Below, piece after piece: positions 41,195 to 51,400 of a stretch of DNA of 64,000 nucleotides (positions are counted from its first letter, which is position 1; each line of letters begins with the position of its first letter). The notes beneath the pieces are model-generated. The model was not told the origin of the DNA. It saw only the letters and a list, made by a program, of their open reading frames with translations, and did not search any database. The stretch comes from Magnetospirillum sp. 15-1 (lineage in GTDB: Bacteria; Pseudomonadota; Alphaproteobacteria; Rhodospirillales; Magnetospirillaceae). The translations under genes and the position numbers were made by a program. Location: positions 1 to 64,000 of the forward strand of contig NZ_FXXN01000018.1 of the NCBI RefSeq assembly GCF_900184795.1. The letters run 5' to 3'.

Positions 41195-42334
41195 TCAGGC
41201 GTTCACCGTATTATTATTTCTTTTGGATGCGGCTTTGGCCAGGGGCGCCGGCTTTCGGGCGCGATAGGCCTTGAGCACCGCGTCGGCGGCGATCCGGCCA
41301 TCGACGATGGAGCGGTCCAGGTTCGACCAGCTCCAATCGTAATTGATGTGATGGGCGACGGGAATCTCGATGACCCTTACATCCGAACCGGTCTCCAGCA
41401 GATGGTACTTGAACAGCTTGACGTCGTCCTCGCTGGTGGTGGCGGCGAACAGCATCACCAGATTGTTCAGGGCATCGTAGAGATTCTCGGGCCGGCGGAT
41501 CTGCTTGCGATCGAGGATACGGCTGACCCACACCTCGTCCAGGTCGGGATGGTTGATCAGCAGGTCCTCGAAATTGACGGTGTCGATGGTGGCACCCTCG
41601 CAATAGACCTTGCCGTTCATGGTCACCGGCTCCTCGATATAGGGCAGGGCCGAACAGGCGCACAGGGTCTCCGCCGAGATGCGCTGATACTTGCCGTCCT
41701 TGTTGCTGAACAGTTCGAGGCGCTGGTCGGTGAGGTTGTAGGAATTGTGATAGAGCACCGGACGGCCAGGCTGGTACAGGGCCTTGAAGTCGATCTGCTG
41801 CAGGAAGGCGCTGTCGGGATAGAACACCCGCGACAGCCCCTTGGTGGCGCTCTTGTACATCAGGCTGGTCATGAAGCGCGACATGGGGTTGACCGCCAGC
41901 ACCTGATTGAGAATCAGGGAGTTGAAATTGGCCGGGGACCACTTGCCGGGGTCCTTGGCGAAGGCGACGATCTCGTCGGACGCCTCCTTGATGGCCTCGG
42001 GGATCACCAGATTGCGGTAGCTGTTGGAATCCAGCACGAAGTTCAGGGCATTCTCGGCCGCCGCCTCGAAATCGGGCGCGAAGGCCGCCGCCACCGGAAA
42101 CTTGTCGTAGACGTCATCGGGTCGGAAGATGCCACGGAAAAAGGAAACGGAGGTCTCGGCCTCCTTGCCCAGCGGGGACTGGTTCCACACGATGCCCAGC
42201 CAGGCGCCGATGCAGGCCAGACTCCACACATCGAAGTGGATGTCCGGTTCACGGTGGAGGCGCTCCAGGGCACCGATGGACAGACCGACGGCCGGGCCGC
42301 CGCCCGCCAGACAAATCGCGCGCTTGATCGCCAT
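41195..42334 (-). CDS. Patatin-like protein with altered catalytic residues (Cys at nucleophile position)
   Basis: About 379 residues from ATG 42334, preceded by AGGGGGAAG. The N-terminus follows the patatin plan (AICLAGGGPAVGLSIGALER, oxyanion-hole type). At the nucleophile elbow, where active patatins have GxSxG, it reads WSLACIGAWLG: Ser is replaced by Cys and the first Gly by Leu. The DGG/DGA dyad motif reads YCEGATIDTVNF, with Glu for Asp. It shares long segments with the protein at 47366-48478 (YHNSYNLTD against LNAYNLTD; MNGKVYCEGA against VNGKLYLEGA), so the two are paralogues. It has no signal peptide. Lipolytic activity is doubtful; a lipid- or acyl-binding role is a guess. Confidence 0.75.
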   Translation of the reverse strand: MAIKRAICLAGGGPAVGLSIGALERLHREPDIHFDVWSLACIGAWLGIVWNQSPLGKEAETSVSFFRGIFRPDDVYDKFPVAAAFAPDFEAAAENALNFVLDSNSYRNLVIPEAIKEASDEIVAFAKDPGKWSPANFNSLILNQVLAVNPMSRFMTSLMYKSATKGLSRVFYPDSAFLQQIDFKALYQPGRPVLYHNSYNLTDQRLELFSNKDGKYQRISAETLCACSALPYIEEPVTMNGKVYCEGATIDTVNFEDLLINHPDLDEVWVSRILDRKQIRRPENLYDALNNLVMLFAATTSEDDVKLFKYHLLETGSDVRVIEIPVAHHINYDWSWSNLDRSIVDGRIAADAVLKAYRARKPAPLAKAASKRNNNTVNA

Positions 42335-42505
42335 GACTTCCCCCTCGCCTGCTCTCCGTATCGGCACGGGTTGAACGGTATCTTGCGACGCAGTATCGCG
42401 CAATAGTTACAAGGTATGTCCCTCGAAAGCTGTAGCAACGATGGTTCTTTCGCCTCGCTGGGATTTCCCCTATGCTGCCATGGCGCGAGCGGGGGAACCT
42501 GAGGC

Positions 42506-44059
42506 ATGCATCACGGGGCGGGATCGGCCGAGTTCAAGTGGCGCCATCTCATCGAGGCGGTGGAGGAGTTCGGCCAGGGCTTCACGGTGTTCGACCGCGA
42601 TCTCAATCTGATCCTGTGCAACAACCGCTTCCTCGAGATGCTGGACTTCCCGCCCAGCCTGGTTCATCCGGGCACGGTCTTCGCCGATTTCATGCGCTAT
42701 AACGCCATCCGCGGCGAATACGGTCCCGGCGAGGTCGAGGATCTGGTGGCCGAGCGGGTGGAAAAGGCCCGCAACTTCACCGCCCATTGCTTCGAGCGCG
42801 AGCGCCCCGACGGCACGGTGATCGAGGTGCGCGGCACCCCCCTGCCCGGCGGCGGCTTCGTCACCACCTACACCGAGATCACCGACCGCAAGCGCGCCGA
42901 GCGCATGCTGATCCACGCCAAGGACAAGGCGGAGGAGATGGCCCGGGTCAAGGCCAACTTCCTCGCCACCATGAGTCACGAGATCCGCACCCCCATGAAC
43001 GGGGTGCTGGGCATGCTGCACCTGCTGACCGGTTCGCCGCTGACCCACGAGCAGCGCGACCATCTGGAGACGGCCCAGTCCTCGGCCCGCGCCCTGCTGG
43101 CCATCATCAACGACATCCTGGACTTCTCCAAGCTGGAGGCCGGGCAGATGACGCTGGAGACCACCCGCTTCGACCTGCACCGGCTGATGGAGGAGATGGT
43201 GGCGCTGCTGCGGGGCGCCGCCGCCGAAAAGGGCCTGATCCTGCGCTCGCGCGTCGCCGGGAACGTGCCGCGCCACGTCGCCGGCGATCCCACCCGCCTG
43301 CGTCAGGTGCTGACCAACTTGATGGGCAACGCCGTCAAATTCACCGAGAAGGGCGGAGTAATGGTCTCGGTCGAGGCGGAACCCGCCGGCCCGGCCCCCA
43401 GCTATCTGCGCTTCCAGGTGACCGATACCGGCATCGGCATCGAGCCCGCCGCCGCCCCCGCCCTGTTCTCCGAATTCGTCCAGGCGGATTCCTCCATCAC
43501 CCGGCGCTTCGGCGGCACCGGGCTGGGGCTGTCCATCTGCAAGAAGCTGGTGGAGATGATGGGGGGCGAGATCGGCTTCGACAGCATGCCGGGCGCAGGA
43601 ACCACCTTCCACTTCACCATGCCGCTGGCCGCGATGGACGAGGATCGGGCGGCGAGCGCCCCGGAGGGTGATTCCCCGTCCGACCTGCCGCCGCTGTCGG
43701 TGCTGCTGGCCGAGGACAATCCGGTCAACCAGAAGCTGACCACCACCCTGCTGGACCGCTGGGGCCAGCGGGTCACCCTGGCCCATAACGGGGCCGAGGC
43801 CATCGCCGCCGTGGCCCGCCAGCACTTCGACGTGGTGCTGATGGACGTGCACATGCCGGGCATCGACGGGCTGGAGGCGACACGGCGCATCCGCGCCATG
43901 TCCGGCCCGGCGGCCGGCATTCCCATCATCGCCATGACCGCCGACGTCCTGGACGGCGACGCCGCCCTGTGCCTGGAGGCCGGCATGGACGATTACGTCG
44001 CCAAGCCGGTGGAACCCGCCCGCCTGCTGGCGGCGCTGAAGGCCGCCGTCAGGCGCTGA
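42506..44059 (+). CDS. PAS-histidine kinase-receiver hybrid protein
   Basis: 517 residues. An N-terminal PAS-like domain (EEFGQGFTVFDRDLNLILCN) uses the PAS-7 style FTVFD...LCNNRF. The kinase has the H-box TMSHEIRTPMNGVLGML, N-box LTNLMGNAVKFTEKGG, DTGIGIEPAAAP and [14 protein letters not shown]-terminal receiver has VLMDVHMPGIDGLEATRRI. No membrane segment is present, so it senses an intracellular cue. Its 3' end overlaps the convergent olsB-like gene by 11 bases (TCAGGCGCTGA). No cognate HPt or regulator is adjacent. Confidence 0.92.
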   Translation: MHHGAGSAEFKWRHLIEAVEEFGQGFTVFDRDLNLILCNNRFLEMLDFPPSLVHPGTVFADFMRYNAIRGEYGPGEVEDLVAERVEKARNFTAHCFERERPDGTVIEVRGTPLPGGGFVTTYTEITDRKRAERMLIHAKDKAEEMARVKANFLATMSHEIRTPMNGVLGMLHLLTGSPLTHEQRDHLETAQSSARALLAIINDILDFSKLEAGQMTLETTRFDLHRLMEEMVALLRGAAAEKGLILRSRVAGNVPRHVAGDPTRLRQVLTNLMGNAVKFTEKGGVMVSVEAEPAGPAPSYLRFQVTDTGIGIEPAAAPALFSEFVQADSSITRRFGGTGLGLSICKKLVEMMGGEIGFDSMPGAGTTFHFTMPLAAMDEDRAASAPEGDSPSDLPPLSVLLAEDNPVNQKLTTTLLDRWGQRVTLAHNGAEAIAAVARQHFDVVLMDVHMPGIDGLEATRRIRAMSGPAAGIPIIAMTADVLDGDAALCLEAGMDDYVAKPVEPARLLAALKAAVRR

Positions 44060-44828
44060 AACGCTTCACATAGCGCCCGGCGATGTCGGCGGCGTTGACC
44101 ACCACCAGCACGTCGGTGGTGTTGAACGGCCGGTCGATCACCGCCCCGTCGCCGATCACCCCGCCCAGGCGCAGATAGCCCTTGAGCAGCGGCGGCAGCG
44201 AGGCCAGTACCCGGCGCGCATCCCACGGGGTGTCGATGGCGGCGAAGTCCACCTTCTCGGCACTGTCCAGCGCCCGGCCGCGCAGGGCCGGCGGCGCCAG
44301 ATGGTTGTCGCGCAGATAGGCCAGCTGCGGCGCCAGCACCTGCGGATCGGTGCCGGGCAGGCTGCCGCAGCCGAACAGCAGGCGGATGTCGTTGTCCACC
44401 ATGTAGGCGGCCAGCCCCTGCCACAGGGCCTGCAGCGTGCCGCGATGGCGCCAGCGGGCGTCGACGCAGGAGCGGCCCAGTTCGAGAATCTCGCCCTCGA
44501 CCGCCAGGAAGGGGCTGATGTCGAACTCGCCCGCCGAATAGAAGTGCCCCACCGCCGCCGCGGCCTTGCGGCGGATCAGGCGGTAGGTGCCCACCACCTC
44601 GCCCTCGGCCAGCACCAGCAGATGGTCGCAATGGCGGTCGTAATCGTCGAAATCCAGTTCCAGGGTGCGCATGGCGACGCTGGGCTTGGCCCCCATCTCC
44701 TCGTAGAACACCCGATAGCGGATGCGCTGGGCGGCGGCCACCTCGGCGCGGGTTTCGGCGAGGCGCACCTCCAGCCCGTCGGAGGAAGCCGGATTGAGGG
44801 CGTGGACCGTCGTCACCTGGTGGGTCAT
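44049..44828 (-). CDS. olsB: Ornithine-acyl-ACP N-acyltransferase-like (OlsB/GNAT)
   Basis: 259 residues. It matches the OlsB/hemolysin-acyltransferase group of the GNAT fold: VAAAQRIRYRVFYEEMGA, DHLLVLAEGEVVGTYRLI, GEILELGRSCVDARWRHRG, and LLFGCGSLPGTDPQ, ending with the LLKGYLRLGGVIGDGAVID segment. OlsB transfers a 3-hydroxyacyl chain from ACP to ornithine, giving lyso-ornithine lipid at the inner membrane. The OlsA partner is not adjacent, which is common. Start ATG 44828; no strong ribosome-binding site is visible. Confidence 0.85.
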   Translation of the reverse strand: MTHQVTTVHALNPASSDGLEVRLAETRAEVAAAQRIRYRVFYEEMGAKPSVAMRTLELDFDDYDRHCDHLLVLAEGEVVGTYRLIRRKAAAAVGHFYSAGEFDISPFLAVEGEILELGRSCVDARWRHRGTLQALWQGLAAYMVDNDIRLLFGCGSLPGTDPQVLAPQLAYLRDNHLAPPALRGRALDSAEKVDFAAIDTPWDARRVLASLPPLLKGYLRLGGVIGDGAVIDRPFNTTDVLVVVNAADIAGRYVKRFSA

Positions 44829-45056
44829 GACTCACCTCGTCTGATTGCGGACAATGGAACTTGGATGGAAAAGGGATCAGGCATACCGCTTTCCGGCTGC
44901 CCCGGCACAACATGCCGACCTTCGACAAGAGAGTTTTTGGTGCCATCCATGGCTATCCTATAACGCAAGGGCTTGTGCCGCCGGGGTGAAACAATTATTA
45001 CATCAGGTAGTATCGCCGTTATTTTCGGCAGCCGCCCGTTTCACTGAGGAGCCGCC

Positions 45057-45422
45057 ATGGCCGAGTCCCGTATCGCCTCCGTCGAGGGCTTCCAGTTCTC
45101 CTTCCACACCCAGGAGGCCGAGACGCCCATCCGCAAGGTGCTGGACCGCTGGGTGATGCGGGACTGGATCTGCCAGGTGGAGTACGAGGGCGAGTGGTGC
45201 CTGTTCACCATCCACGAATTCAATGACGGGGTCTTCGAGCCTTCGGCGGTGCAGGGGGTGTTCAGCGACTTCCCCGGAGCGGCGGCTGTCGAGGTCACCA
45301 CCCGCTGGTTGCAGCGCCGCATCGAGGAGAAGGACCGCGCCAAGCGCCGGCAGCGCGATATTTTCCTCGGCGCCCTGGCGGTGGTCGCCACCCTGGCGCT
45401 GGCCGCCATCTCGCTGCGCTGA
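45057..45422 (+). CDS. Small tail-anchored hypothetical protein
   Basis: 121 residues from ATG 45057, preceded by TGAGGAGCCGCC. A soluble N-terminal 85 residues ([39 protein letters not shown]) is followed by a charged helix and one C-terminal membrane segment ([20 protein letters not shown]). The topology is that of a tail-anchored inner-membrane protein facing the cytoplasm. I do not recognise the family. It lies 49 bases upstream of msrA on the same strand and may be cotranscribed with it. Confidence 0.65.
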   Translation: MAESRIASVEGFQFSFHTQEAETPIRKVLDRWVMRDWICQVEYEGEWCLFTIHEFNDGVFEPSAVQGVFSDFPGAAAVEVTTRWLQRRIEEKDRAKRRQRDIFLGALAVVATLALAAISLR

Positions 45423-45471
45423 GCAAGGCTCCCCATATGGGGAAAAGGACAGCATCAAGGGAGGCTGTTTC

Positions 45472-46107
45472 ATGTCGCTTTGGAATCCCAGCAAGACGGT
45501 GATGGTCACCGCCGATCAGGCCCTGCCCGGCCGCGCCAGCGAAATCCACCTGCCCGAGCGCCACTACGTGCTCGGCACCCCGTTGAAGCCTCCCTTCCCG
45601 GTGGGCATGGAGGTGGCGATCTTCGCCATGGGCTGCTTCTGGGGGGCGGAGCGGCTGTTCTGGAAGGCCAAGGGCGTCTATTCCACTTCGGTGGGCTATA
45701 CCGGCGGCTTCACCGAGAACCCCAGCTACGAAGAGGTCTGTACGGCGCGCACCGGCCATGCCGAGGCGGTGATGGTGGCCTTCGATCCGGCCGAGACCAC
45801 CTATTCCGCCCTGCTCCGCCTGTTCTGGGAGGGGCACAATCCGACCCAGGGCATGCGCCAGGGCAACGACATCGGCACCCAATACCGCTCGGCCATCTAT
45901 TGGACCATCCCGGATCAGGGCGACGTGGCCGACGCCTCGCGCGAGGTCTACGGCGATGCCCTCAGGCAGGCCGGTTTCGGCGCCATCACCACCGAGATCG
46001 CCCAGGCCGGGCCGTTCTACTGGGCCGAGGGCTATCACCAGCAATACCTGGCCAAGAATCCCGGCGGCTATTGCGGACTGGGCGGCACCGGAGTGCATTG
46101 TGGCTGA
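45472..46107 (+). CDS. msrA: Peptide methionine sulfoxide reductase MsrA
   Basis: 211 residues, including the approximately 40-residue N-terminal arm found in enterobacterial-type MsrA ([16 protein letters not shown]). The active site [16 protein letters not shown] carries the catalytic Cys. [32 protein letters not shown] and [20 protein letters not shown] match the substrate pocket and the resolving cysteines. It reduces S-methionine sulfoxide in the cytoplasm. ATG 45472 follows AGGGAGG. MsrB is not nearby. Confidence 0.95.
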   Translation: MSLWNPSKTVMVTADQALPGRASEIHLPERHYVLGTPLKPPFPVGMEVAIFAMGCFWGAERLFWKAKGVYSTSVGYTGGFTENPSYEEVCTARTGHAEAVMVAFDPAETTYSALLRLFWEGHNPTQGMRQGNDIGTQYRSAIYWTIPDQGDVADASREVYGDALRQAGFGAITTEIAQAGPFYWAEGYHQQYLAKNPGGYCGLGGTGVHCG

Positions 46108-46180
46108 TCGGCATACTGGAACTATTCCAATATGATCCCCACCTGAAAACCGGGATACCGGGACATAAGGGGATTCGGGG

Positions 46181-46564
46181 ATGGCGACCTGGCTCGAGGA
46201 GCAATGGAGGAGCGGCGACCCGGTCATCGACGCGGAACACCAGAAGCTTCACCAGATGATCTTGTCCATGGCGGCGGTAATACGCAACGACCCCGGCCTC
46301 GGCTTGGCCGCTGAGGCGGTGGAAGTCCTGATCGAACGGATGCGCATCCACTTCCGCATGGAGGAGAATCTGGCGGCCCGGTTCAATGCGGAAGCCGCCG
46401 CCACCCTCAAGCAGGATCACCAGCGCCTGCTGCGGCTGCTCACTCCGGTGCGCGACGCCTTGCGGGACAACGATCCGGAACGGGCCAGAATGCTGATGGA
46501 AGATTTCCACGCCCAGTTGGACAGGCACGATCGCGAGATCGATATTCCGCTGTTCCGTAAATAG
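46181..46564 (+). CDS. Bacteriohemerythrin
   Basis: 127 residues forming a single hemerythrin four-helix bundle. The di-iron ligands are recognisable: IDAEHQKLHQMI, MRIHFRMEENLAARF, LKQDHQRLL and HAQLDRHDREIDIP. The protein is soluble, so it binds O2 (or NO) in the cytoplasm. Such proteins are numerous in magnetotactic and other microaerophilic spirilla. ATG 46181 has GGGGATTCGGGG upstream. It converges on the CheX gene, 16 bases away. Confidence 0.9.
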   Translation: MATWLEEQWRSGDPVIDAEHQKLHQMILSMAAVIRNDPGLGLAAEAVEVLIERMRIHFRMEENLAARFNAEAAATLKQDHQRLLRLLTPVRDALRDNDPERARMLMEDFHAQLDRHDREIDIPLFRK

Positions 46565-46580
46565 GGACGGGACACCGGCC

Positions 46581-47081
46581 TCAATGCCGGTAGTTCAGCC
46601 GGTCGTCGAACAGGTGGCGGGGACCGAACAGGTTGACGCTGACCGCACCCTTGTCGGTATGGATGTCCATGGAGGCGAACACGGCATCGCCGCGCCGCTG
46701 GATGCTGCGCGCGCCTTCCATCACCACCGGCGGCGACAGGCTGACGGCGGTTTCCTTCAATTGGAAGTCGGCGGTACACAGGCCCAGCACGGTATTGACC
46801 ACCTCGGCGGCGGTCTCGCGCAGGTAAAGTTCCCGCTCCTCCTCCGGCACCGGCAGGGCGGCGGTGGCCTTATCGAGGATGTCGCCCAACAGGGTCTGAT
46901 CGAAGCTGAAGGCGATCAGCAACCCCACCGGCAGCCCGAACCCGGCCACGGCGGTGATGTCATGCAGCCTGACGGTATCCAGGCCCAGTTCGTGAACGTC
47001 GAAACCATCGATGCGCGCCACCCCTTCCCCGGCCAGCACGGCGCTGGTCTGCTGGAGAATGGAGGACATGGTGCGGTTCAT
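46581..47081 (-). CDS. Stand-alone CheX-like phosphatase domain protein
   Basis: About 166 residues from ATG 47081 (ATG 47069 is also possible). The CheC/CheX fold is indicated by LLIAFSFDQTLLGDILDKAT and the phosphatase helix LRETAAEVVNTVLGLC, which contains the catalytic E-x2-N. A C-terminal strand series ends SVNLFGPRHLFDDRLNY. CheX proteins dephosphorylate CheY-type receivers. It resembles the N-terminal half of the CheX-REC fusion at 61298-62209 (RETAAETMNFILGH). No receiver is fused or adjacent here, so its target is unknown. Confidence 0.8.
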   Translation of the reverse strand: MNRTMSSILQQTSAVLAGEGVARIDGFDVHELGLDTVRLHDITAVAGFGLPVGLLIAFSFDQTLLGDILDKATAALPVPEEERELYLRETAAEVVNTVLGLCTADFQLKETAVSLSPPVVMEGARSIQRRGDAVFASMDIHTDKGAVSVNLFGPRHLFDDRLNYRH

Positions 47082-47175
47082 GAGATCGGTGCGGGACTTC
47101 CCGCCCCGCCTCCTTCGAGTGGAGAGGTGTCCATCGTCATGACCGGATGTTGCGGGCATCTTGTGCATGCCCGTA

Positions 47176-47203
47176 ATGATACACTCAACCCGCAAAGCTG
47201 CAA
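47176..47203 (-). promoter_or_regulatory. Possible sigma-70 promoter of the CheX-like gene
   Basis: Minus-strand TTGCAG (47203-47198), a 16-base spacer and TATCAT (47181-47176) lie about 95 bases upstream of ATG 47081, in the AT-rich gap between the patatin-like gene and this one. This is consensus similarity only. Confidence 0.4.
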
Positions 47204-47365
47204 ACAACGAAAGTTTACATTCACCACGAGACAGCGCAACCAATTGGCTACCTATCTGTGAAAGAATGTTTTTATCGCGAATTTTTTGTAATTTTCACAT
47301 AAGGAGACGGTAACCCCCCTCGCGCCCGGACAGGGAGCGGGGGGGCCGAAATCCCGCGAAAGGCC

Positions 47366-48478
47366 CTAGCCGACCGTCGCTCCGCCGAACATGGCCTCAT
47401 CGTCGGCCTTCTTGGCCGCGCCGCCCCGGCCGCGCGTGGTCTTGGGCGGCAGGGTGCGCCCCAGGTGGACGCCCTTGTCCTGGACGAATTTCTTGCCGGT
47501 CTCGTAGCCCAAATCGAACATGCGCTCCAGATTGGACCGTGACCAGTCCAGCGCGGTGGGCAGCCATTCCCTGGGGATGTCGAACTGCACCTTGATCAGT
47601 TCCACGTCCTGGCGGGCCGGGTGGTCCTCGTTCCAGTCGTCCAGCATGTGCTCGAAGAAGGCCAGGTCGTGGCGGGTCAGCGAGATCAGCGGCAGGATCA
47701 GGTTCTGCCCCCAGGCCTGCCACAGATTGGGCGGGTCCTGGATATAGCCCTCGTTGCCGAAGGCGTCGAACACCACCACGGTGCGGATACCCTCGTCATG
47801 CTCGAGCAGTCCCTGGAAATTGAAGGCGTCCTCGGCGGCGCCTTCCAGGTACAGCTTGCCGTTGACCTCGGCCGGCGGATAGATGAAGGGATAGGCCAGG
47901 GTGGCGCCGAAATGGGGATAGTCCAGCACCTCCTTGCCGAAGATCGCCATCTTGTGGTCGGTCAGGTTGTAGGCGTTGAGGTAGACATCCTCCTCCACCG
48001 TCTTCAGCGCCTCGAAATCCACCATCTCCTGGATGAAGGGGGCGTTGGCGCACAGGCCCTTGCTGAAGATGTTCACGGTGGACGGCGTGGTCAGCGCCCA
48101 GAACATCTGGATCAGGTCGCTGTAGAATTTCTCCCGCTTGGTCATGTTGAACTGGTTCATGATCCGGTTGTAGCCGGGCATCTTGGACAGCAGCCAGCGA
48201 TAGGCCTCGGCCACCTTGCTGCCTTTCATGAACACCTTGTAGTTCATGGGGATGTACTTGTAGATGGCGTCCGAGACGCCGAAATTCACCGAATTGCGCA
48301 GCGAGTCCTGCCGGCTCATGCCCTTGGGCGCCAGGTAGGACAGCGCCACGCCGCCGCCGCCGCCGGTAGCGGAGATGACGTCGAACTTGACCCCCGCCTC
48401 GTCGAAGGCCAGCAGGGCGCCGGTCATCAGGGTGAAATTGGGGGCGCCGCCCCCCAGCACCAAAGCCATCTTATGCAT
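47366..48478 (-). CDS. Patatin-like protein lacking catalytic Ser and Asp, PKS-linked
   Basis: 370 residues. The fold opens as a patatin (MALVLGGGAPNFTLMTGALL). The nucleophile elbow, normally GTSAG, reads ISATGGGGGVAL with Gly in place of Ser, and the dyad motif reads LYLEGAAEDAFNF with Glu in place of Asp. The middle is helical (NFGVSDAIYKYIPMNYKV). The C-terminus is basic and disordered (TTRGRGGAAKKADDE). The gene follows the polyketide synthase after 14 bases on the same strand, so both are very likely cotranscribed. It is paralogous to the protein at 41195-42334. By sequence it is probably a non-hydrolytic lipid- or acyl-binding or structural protein serving the PKS product; this is inference. 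Confidence 0.8.
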   Translation of the reverse strand: MHKMALVLGGGAPNFTLMTGALLAFDEAGVKFDVISATGGGGGVALSYLAPKGMSRQDSLRNSVNFGVSDAIYKYIPMNYKVFMKGSKVAEAYRWLLSKMPGYNRIMNQFNMTKREKFYSDLIQMFWALTTPSTVNIFSKGLCANAPFIQEMVDFEALKTVEEDVYLNAYNLTDHKMAIFGKEVLDYPHFGATLAYPFIYPPAEVNGKLYLEGAAEDAFNFQGLLEHDEGIRTVVVFDAFGNEGYIQDPPNLWQAWGQNLILPLISLTRHDLAFFEHMLDDWNEDHPARQDVELIKVQFDIPREWLPTALDWSRSNLERMFDLGYETGKKFVQDKGVHLGRTLPPKTTRGRGGAAKKADDEAMFGGATVG

Positions 48479-48492
48479 GTCGTTATCCCCCC

Positions 48493-51400
48493 TCAGGAAG
48501 GTGGCGCCATCAGCTCGCGGCCGATGACGCGCTGGATGAAAGCAGCGTCCTCGAAAATGGAGTAATGGGTGCCTTCGCGCATGTAGACCTGCATGCGCGA
48601 ATTGGTGAAGCGCCCCCAGCCCAGGATGTCCCGGCGGGAAACGTAGGGATCGCCCTTGGAGACGAAGCAGGTGATGGGCACGTCCCAGGGCTTTTCAGGC
48701 TGATAACGGTACTTGCTGGTCATCTCGAATTCGGCCCGCACGGCGGGCAGCATCAGGCGGCGCAGTTCCGGGTCGTCGAGGAACTGGTCGCTGGCCGCCA
48801 TGTCGAACTGGCGGATGATCTCGGCGAAGATGGGATCGGGCTGGCGATAGGGCGGCAGATTGGGCTTGTAGCCCGGCATGGCCGTCAGATGCATGGCCAG
48901 GTTCTTCTCGAACGGCCCGACGATGCGCACCCGGTCGGGGCACCGCGCGCCCGAGCAGAACAGGTGGCGCGGCTTGGTCTCGGTCTCGTGGATCAGGGTA
49001 CGCGCCACCTCATAGAGCGTCAGCCCGCCCAGGCAATGGCCGAACAGGGCGAAGGGCAGGTCCAGCTTGCCCGTCGCCTCCATCTCGTCGATGACGTGAT
49101 CGACGAAGACGTCCATGTCGCGCACCGGCGTCTCGCTGATGCGGGCCAGACGTCCGGGAGGCTCCACCGCGATGACCTCGATGGACGGATCGGTGGTGGC
49201 CGACCACGCCTGAAAGGCGGCCGAGCCGCCGCCGGCGAAGGGAAAGCAGAACACCCGGTAGCGGGGATTGGCGCGCGGCGCCACGGTGACCAGCCACGAG
49301 CCCGCCCCGGTGTTGACGGAAGGCTTGGGCGCCTCGTCCTCCACCAGCGCGTCGACGGCGACGTCGGAAATGGCCGGCGCGGCGACCTCCACCCCGGCCA
49401 GATCGGGCCAGACGTCGACCACCAGTTCGTCGATGCTGGGCCCCTTGATCAGCTTGACCGCCGGGATGCGGATGCCGGTGGCGCTTTCCACCCGGTTGAT
49501 CAGGGTTACCGACATCAGCGAGTCGAGACCCAGCTCGCGCAGCGGCCGGTCCGGATCGACCCTGGCGGTCATGCCCAGCGTGGTCATCACCTGACGCGCC
49601 AGGAAGTCGGTGATGGCGGCGCGGCGTATCCCGGCATCGGCCGAGGCCATGGCCTGCTTCAGCGCCTCGATGTCGGCGGCCAGCCCGCCGGCCGCCGCTC
49701 CCTGCAACTCGGCATAAAAGCGCGGCGGCACCTGGAACTGGCGCAGGAAGGTGGGCCAGTCGGCGGGGATCACCACGCCATGGCCGGCGTCGCCGTCGAA
49801 CAGGGCCTCGAACGCTTCCCGCCCCAGACCCGGCTCGATGTAATGGATGCCGCGAGCCCGCCAGATGGCCTCGCCCTGAGCCCCCAGCCCGTCGGCCATG
49901 CCGGCGCTGGCCCAGGCGCCCCAGTTGACCGACAGGGCCGGCAGCCCCAGGGAACGGCGATGGGCGGCCAGGGCATCCAGGCAGGCATTGCCGGTGGTGT
50001 AGTTGGTCTGCCCCGCCGAGCCGATCACCGACAGCACCGAGGAATAGAGCACGAAGTCGTGCAGGTTCAGATCGCGCGAATGCTTGTGCAGCCACCATCC
50101 GGCATCCAGCTTGGGGGCCAGGGCGCGCCGGAACTTGCCCCACTCCATCTGATCCACCAGGCCATCGTCCAGCACGCCGGCGCTGTGAAAGATGCCCCTG
50201 AGCGGCGGCTGGGCCTTGGCAAGCCCCCCCAACAGCTTGGCGACATCGGCCTCCCGGGCGGTATCGGCCTTGGCGATGGTCACCTTGGCGCCCAGCGCCT
50301 CGAGCCGCGCCGAGACCTCGGCGGCGTTGGCGGCCTTGTCGCCCTGGCGGCTGACCAGCACCAGATGGGCGGCCTTGCGGGCGGTCGCCAGCCATTCGGC
50401 GGTCAGCACGCCCAGCGCCCCCAGACCGCCGGTCACCAGATAGGTGCCGCCGTCGGCCACCGCCGGGCGGCGGGGCGGCACCGGGGCACGCACCAGCCGG
50501 GCGGCCAGACGCTTGCCGCCGCGCAGGGCGACCTGCGCCTCGTCATCGGCGGCGGCCAGATGGGCGGCCAGCAGGCCGGCCTCGGAACCGGGGACGCCGC
50601 CGGCCTCCAGGTCCACCAGACCGCCCCACAGGGCCGGCGCCTCCAGGGCGAAAGAGCGTCCCAGCCCCCACAGTCCGGCGCCCAGCACATGGGCGGGCGG
50701 CTCGGTCCCCAGGGCATCCACGGCGTTGCGGGTGACCAGATGCAGCTTGGGCGCCACCAGGAAGCCGGTCCGGTTGACCCCCAGGGCACGGGACAGGCAG
50801 AGGACCGAATCGTAGAGCCGCCGTTGCGCCGCCTCGTCGCCCCAAAGCTCCTCGCCCCAAAGCTCCTCACCGGGAGCATCCACCGCCCCCAGATGGATGA
50901 TGCCGGCCTTGCCGGCCCCCGCCTCGGCGGCAAAGCCCTCCAGCAGGCGCGAGAAGCCTTCGAGATCGGTGGGGCAATCCTTGGCGGATACCACGCGGCA
51001 GGCGGCGCCGGTGCGCCCCAGGGCCTCCTTCAGGGATTTGGCGAAGCCGTCGCCACCCAGCAGCAGCCAGGTCAGCGGCCCCGAGGCCTTGGCGGCCAAA
51101 GCGGGTACCGGACGCTCGTCCCAGCGCTTGGCGTACAGCCATCCGTCCTCGCCGTCGGCCCGGCGCGGCCTGAACAGGGAGGCCGGCAGCTTCTTGACCG
51201 ACAGCCCCTCGAAGGCGGCCACCGAACGGCCATCGGGGTCGAAGGCCTCGATGTCGATCACCGTGATATCGGCGCCGTGGCCGTTGGGCTTGCGCCGCTT
51301 GGCGTGGACCCAGACCTCGCGCTCCTCGGACTTGGCGCCGCTGAAGCGCTCGAGGCCCAGGGGCAGATGGGCCGACGAGCCGTCGGGCGGCGGCTGGGTG

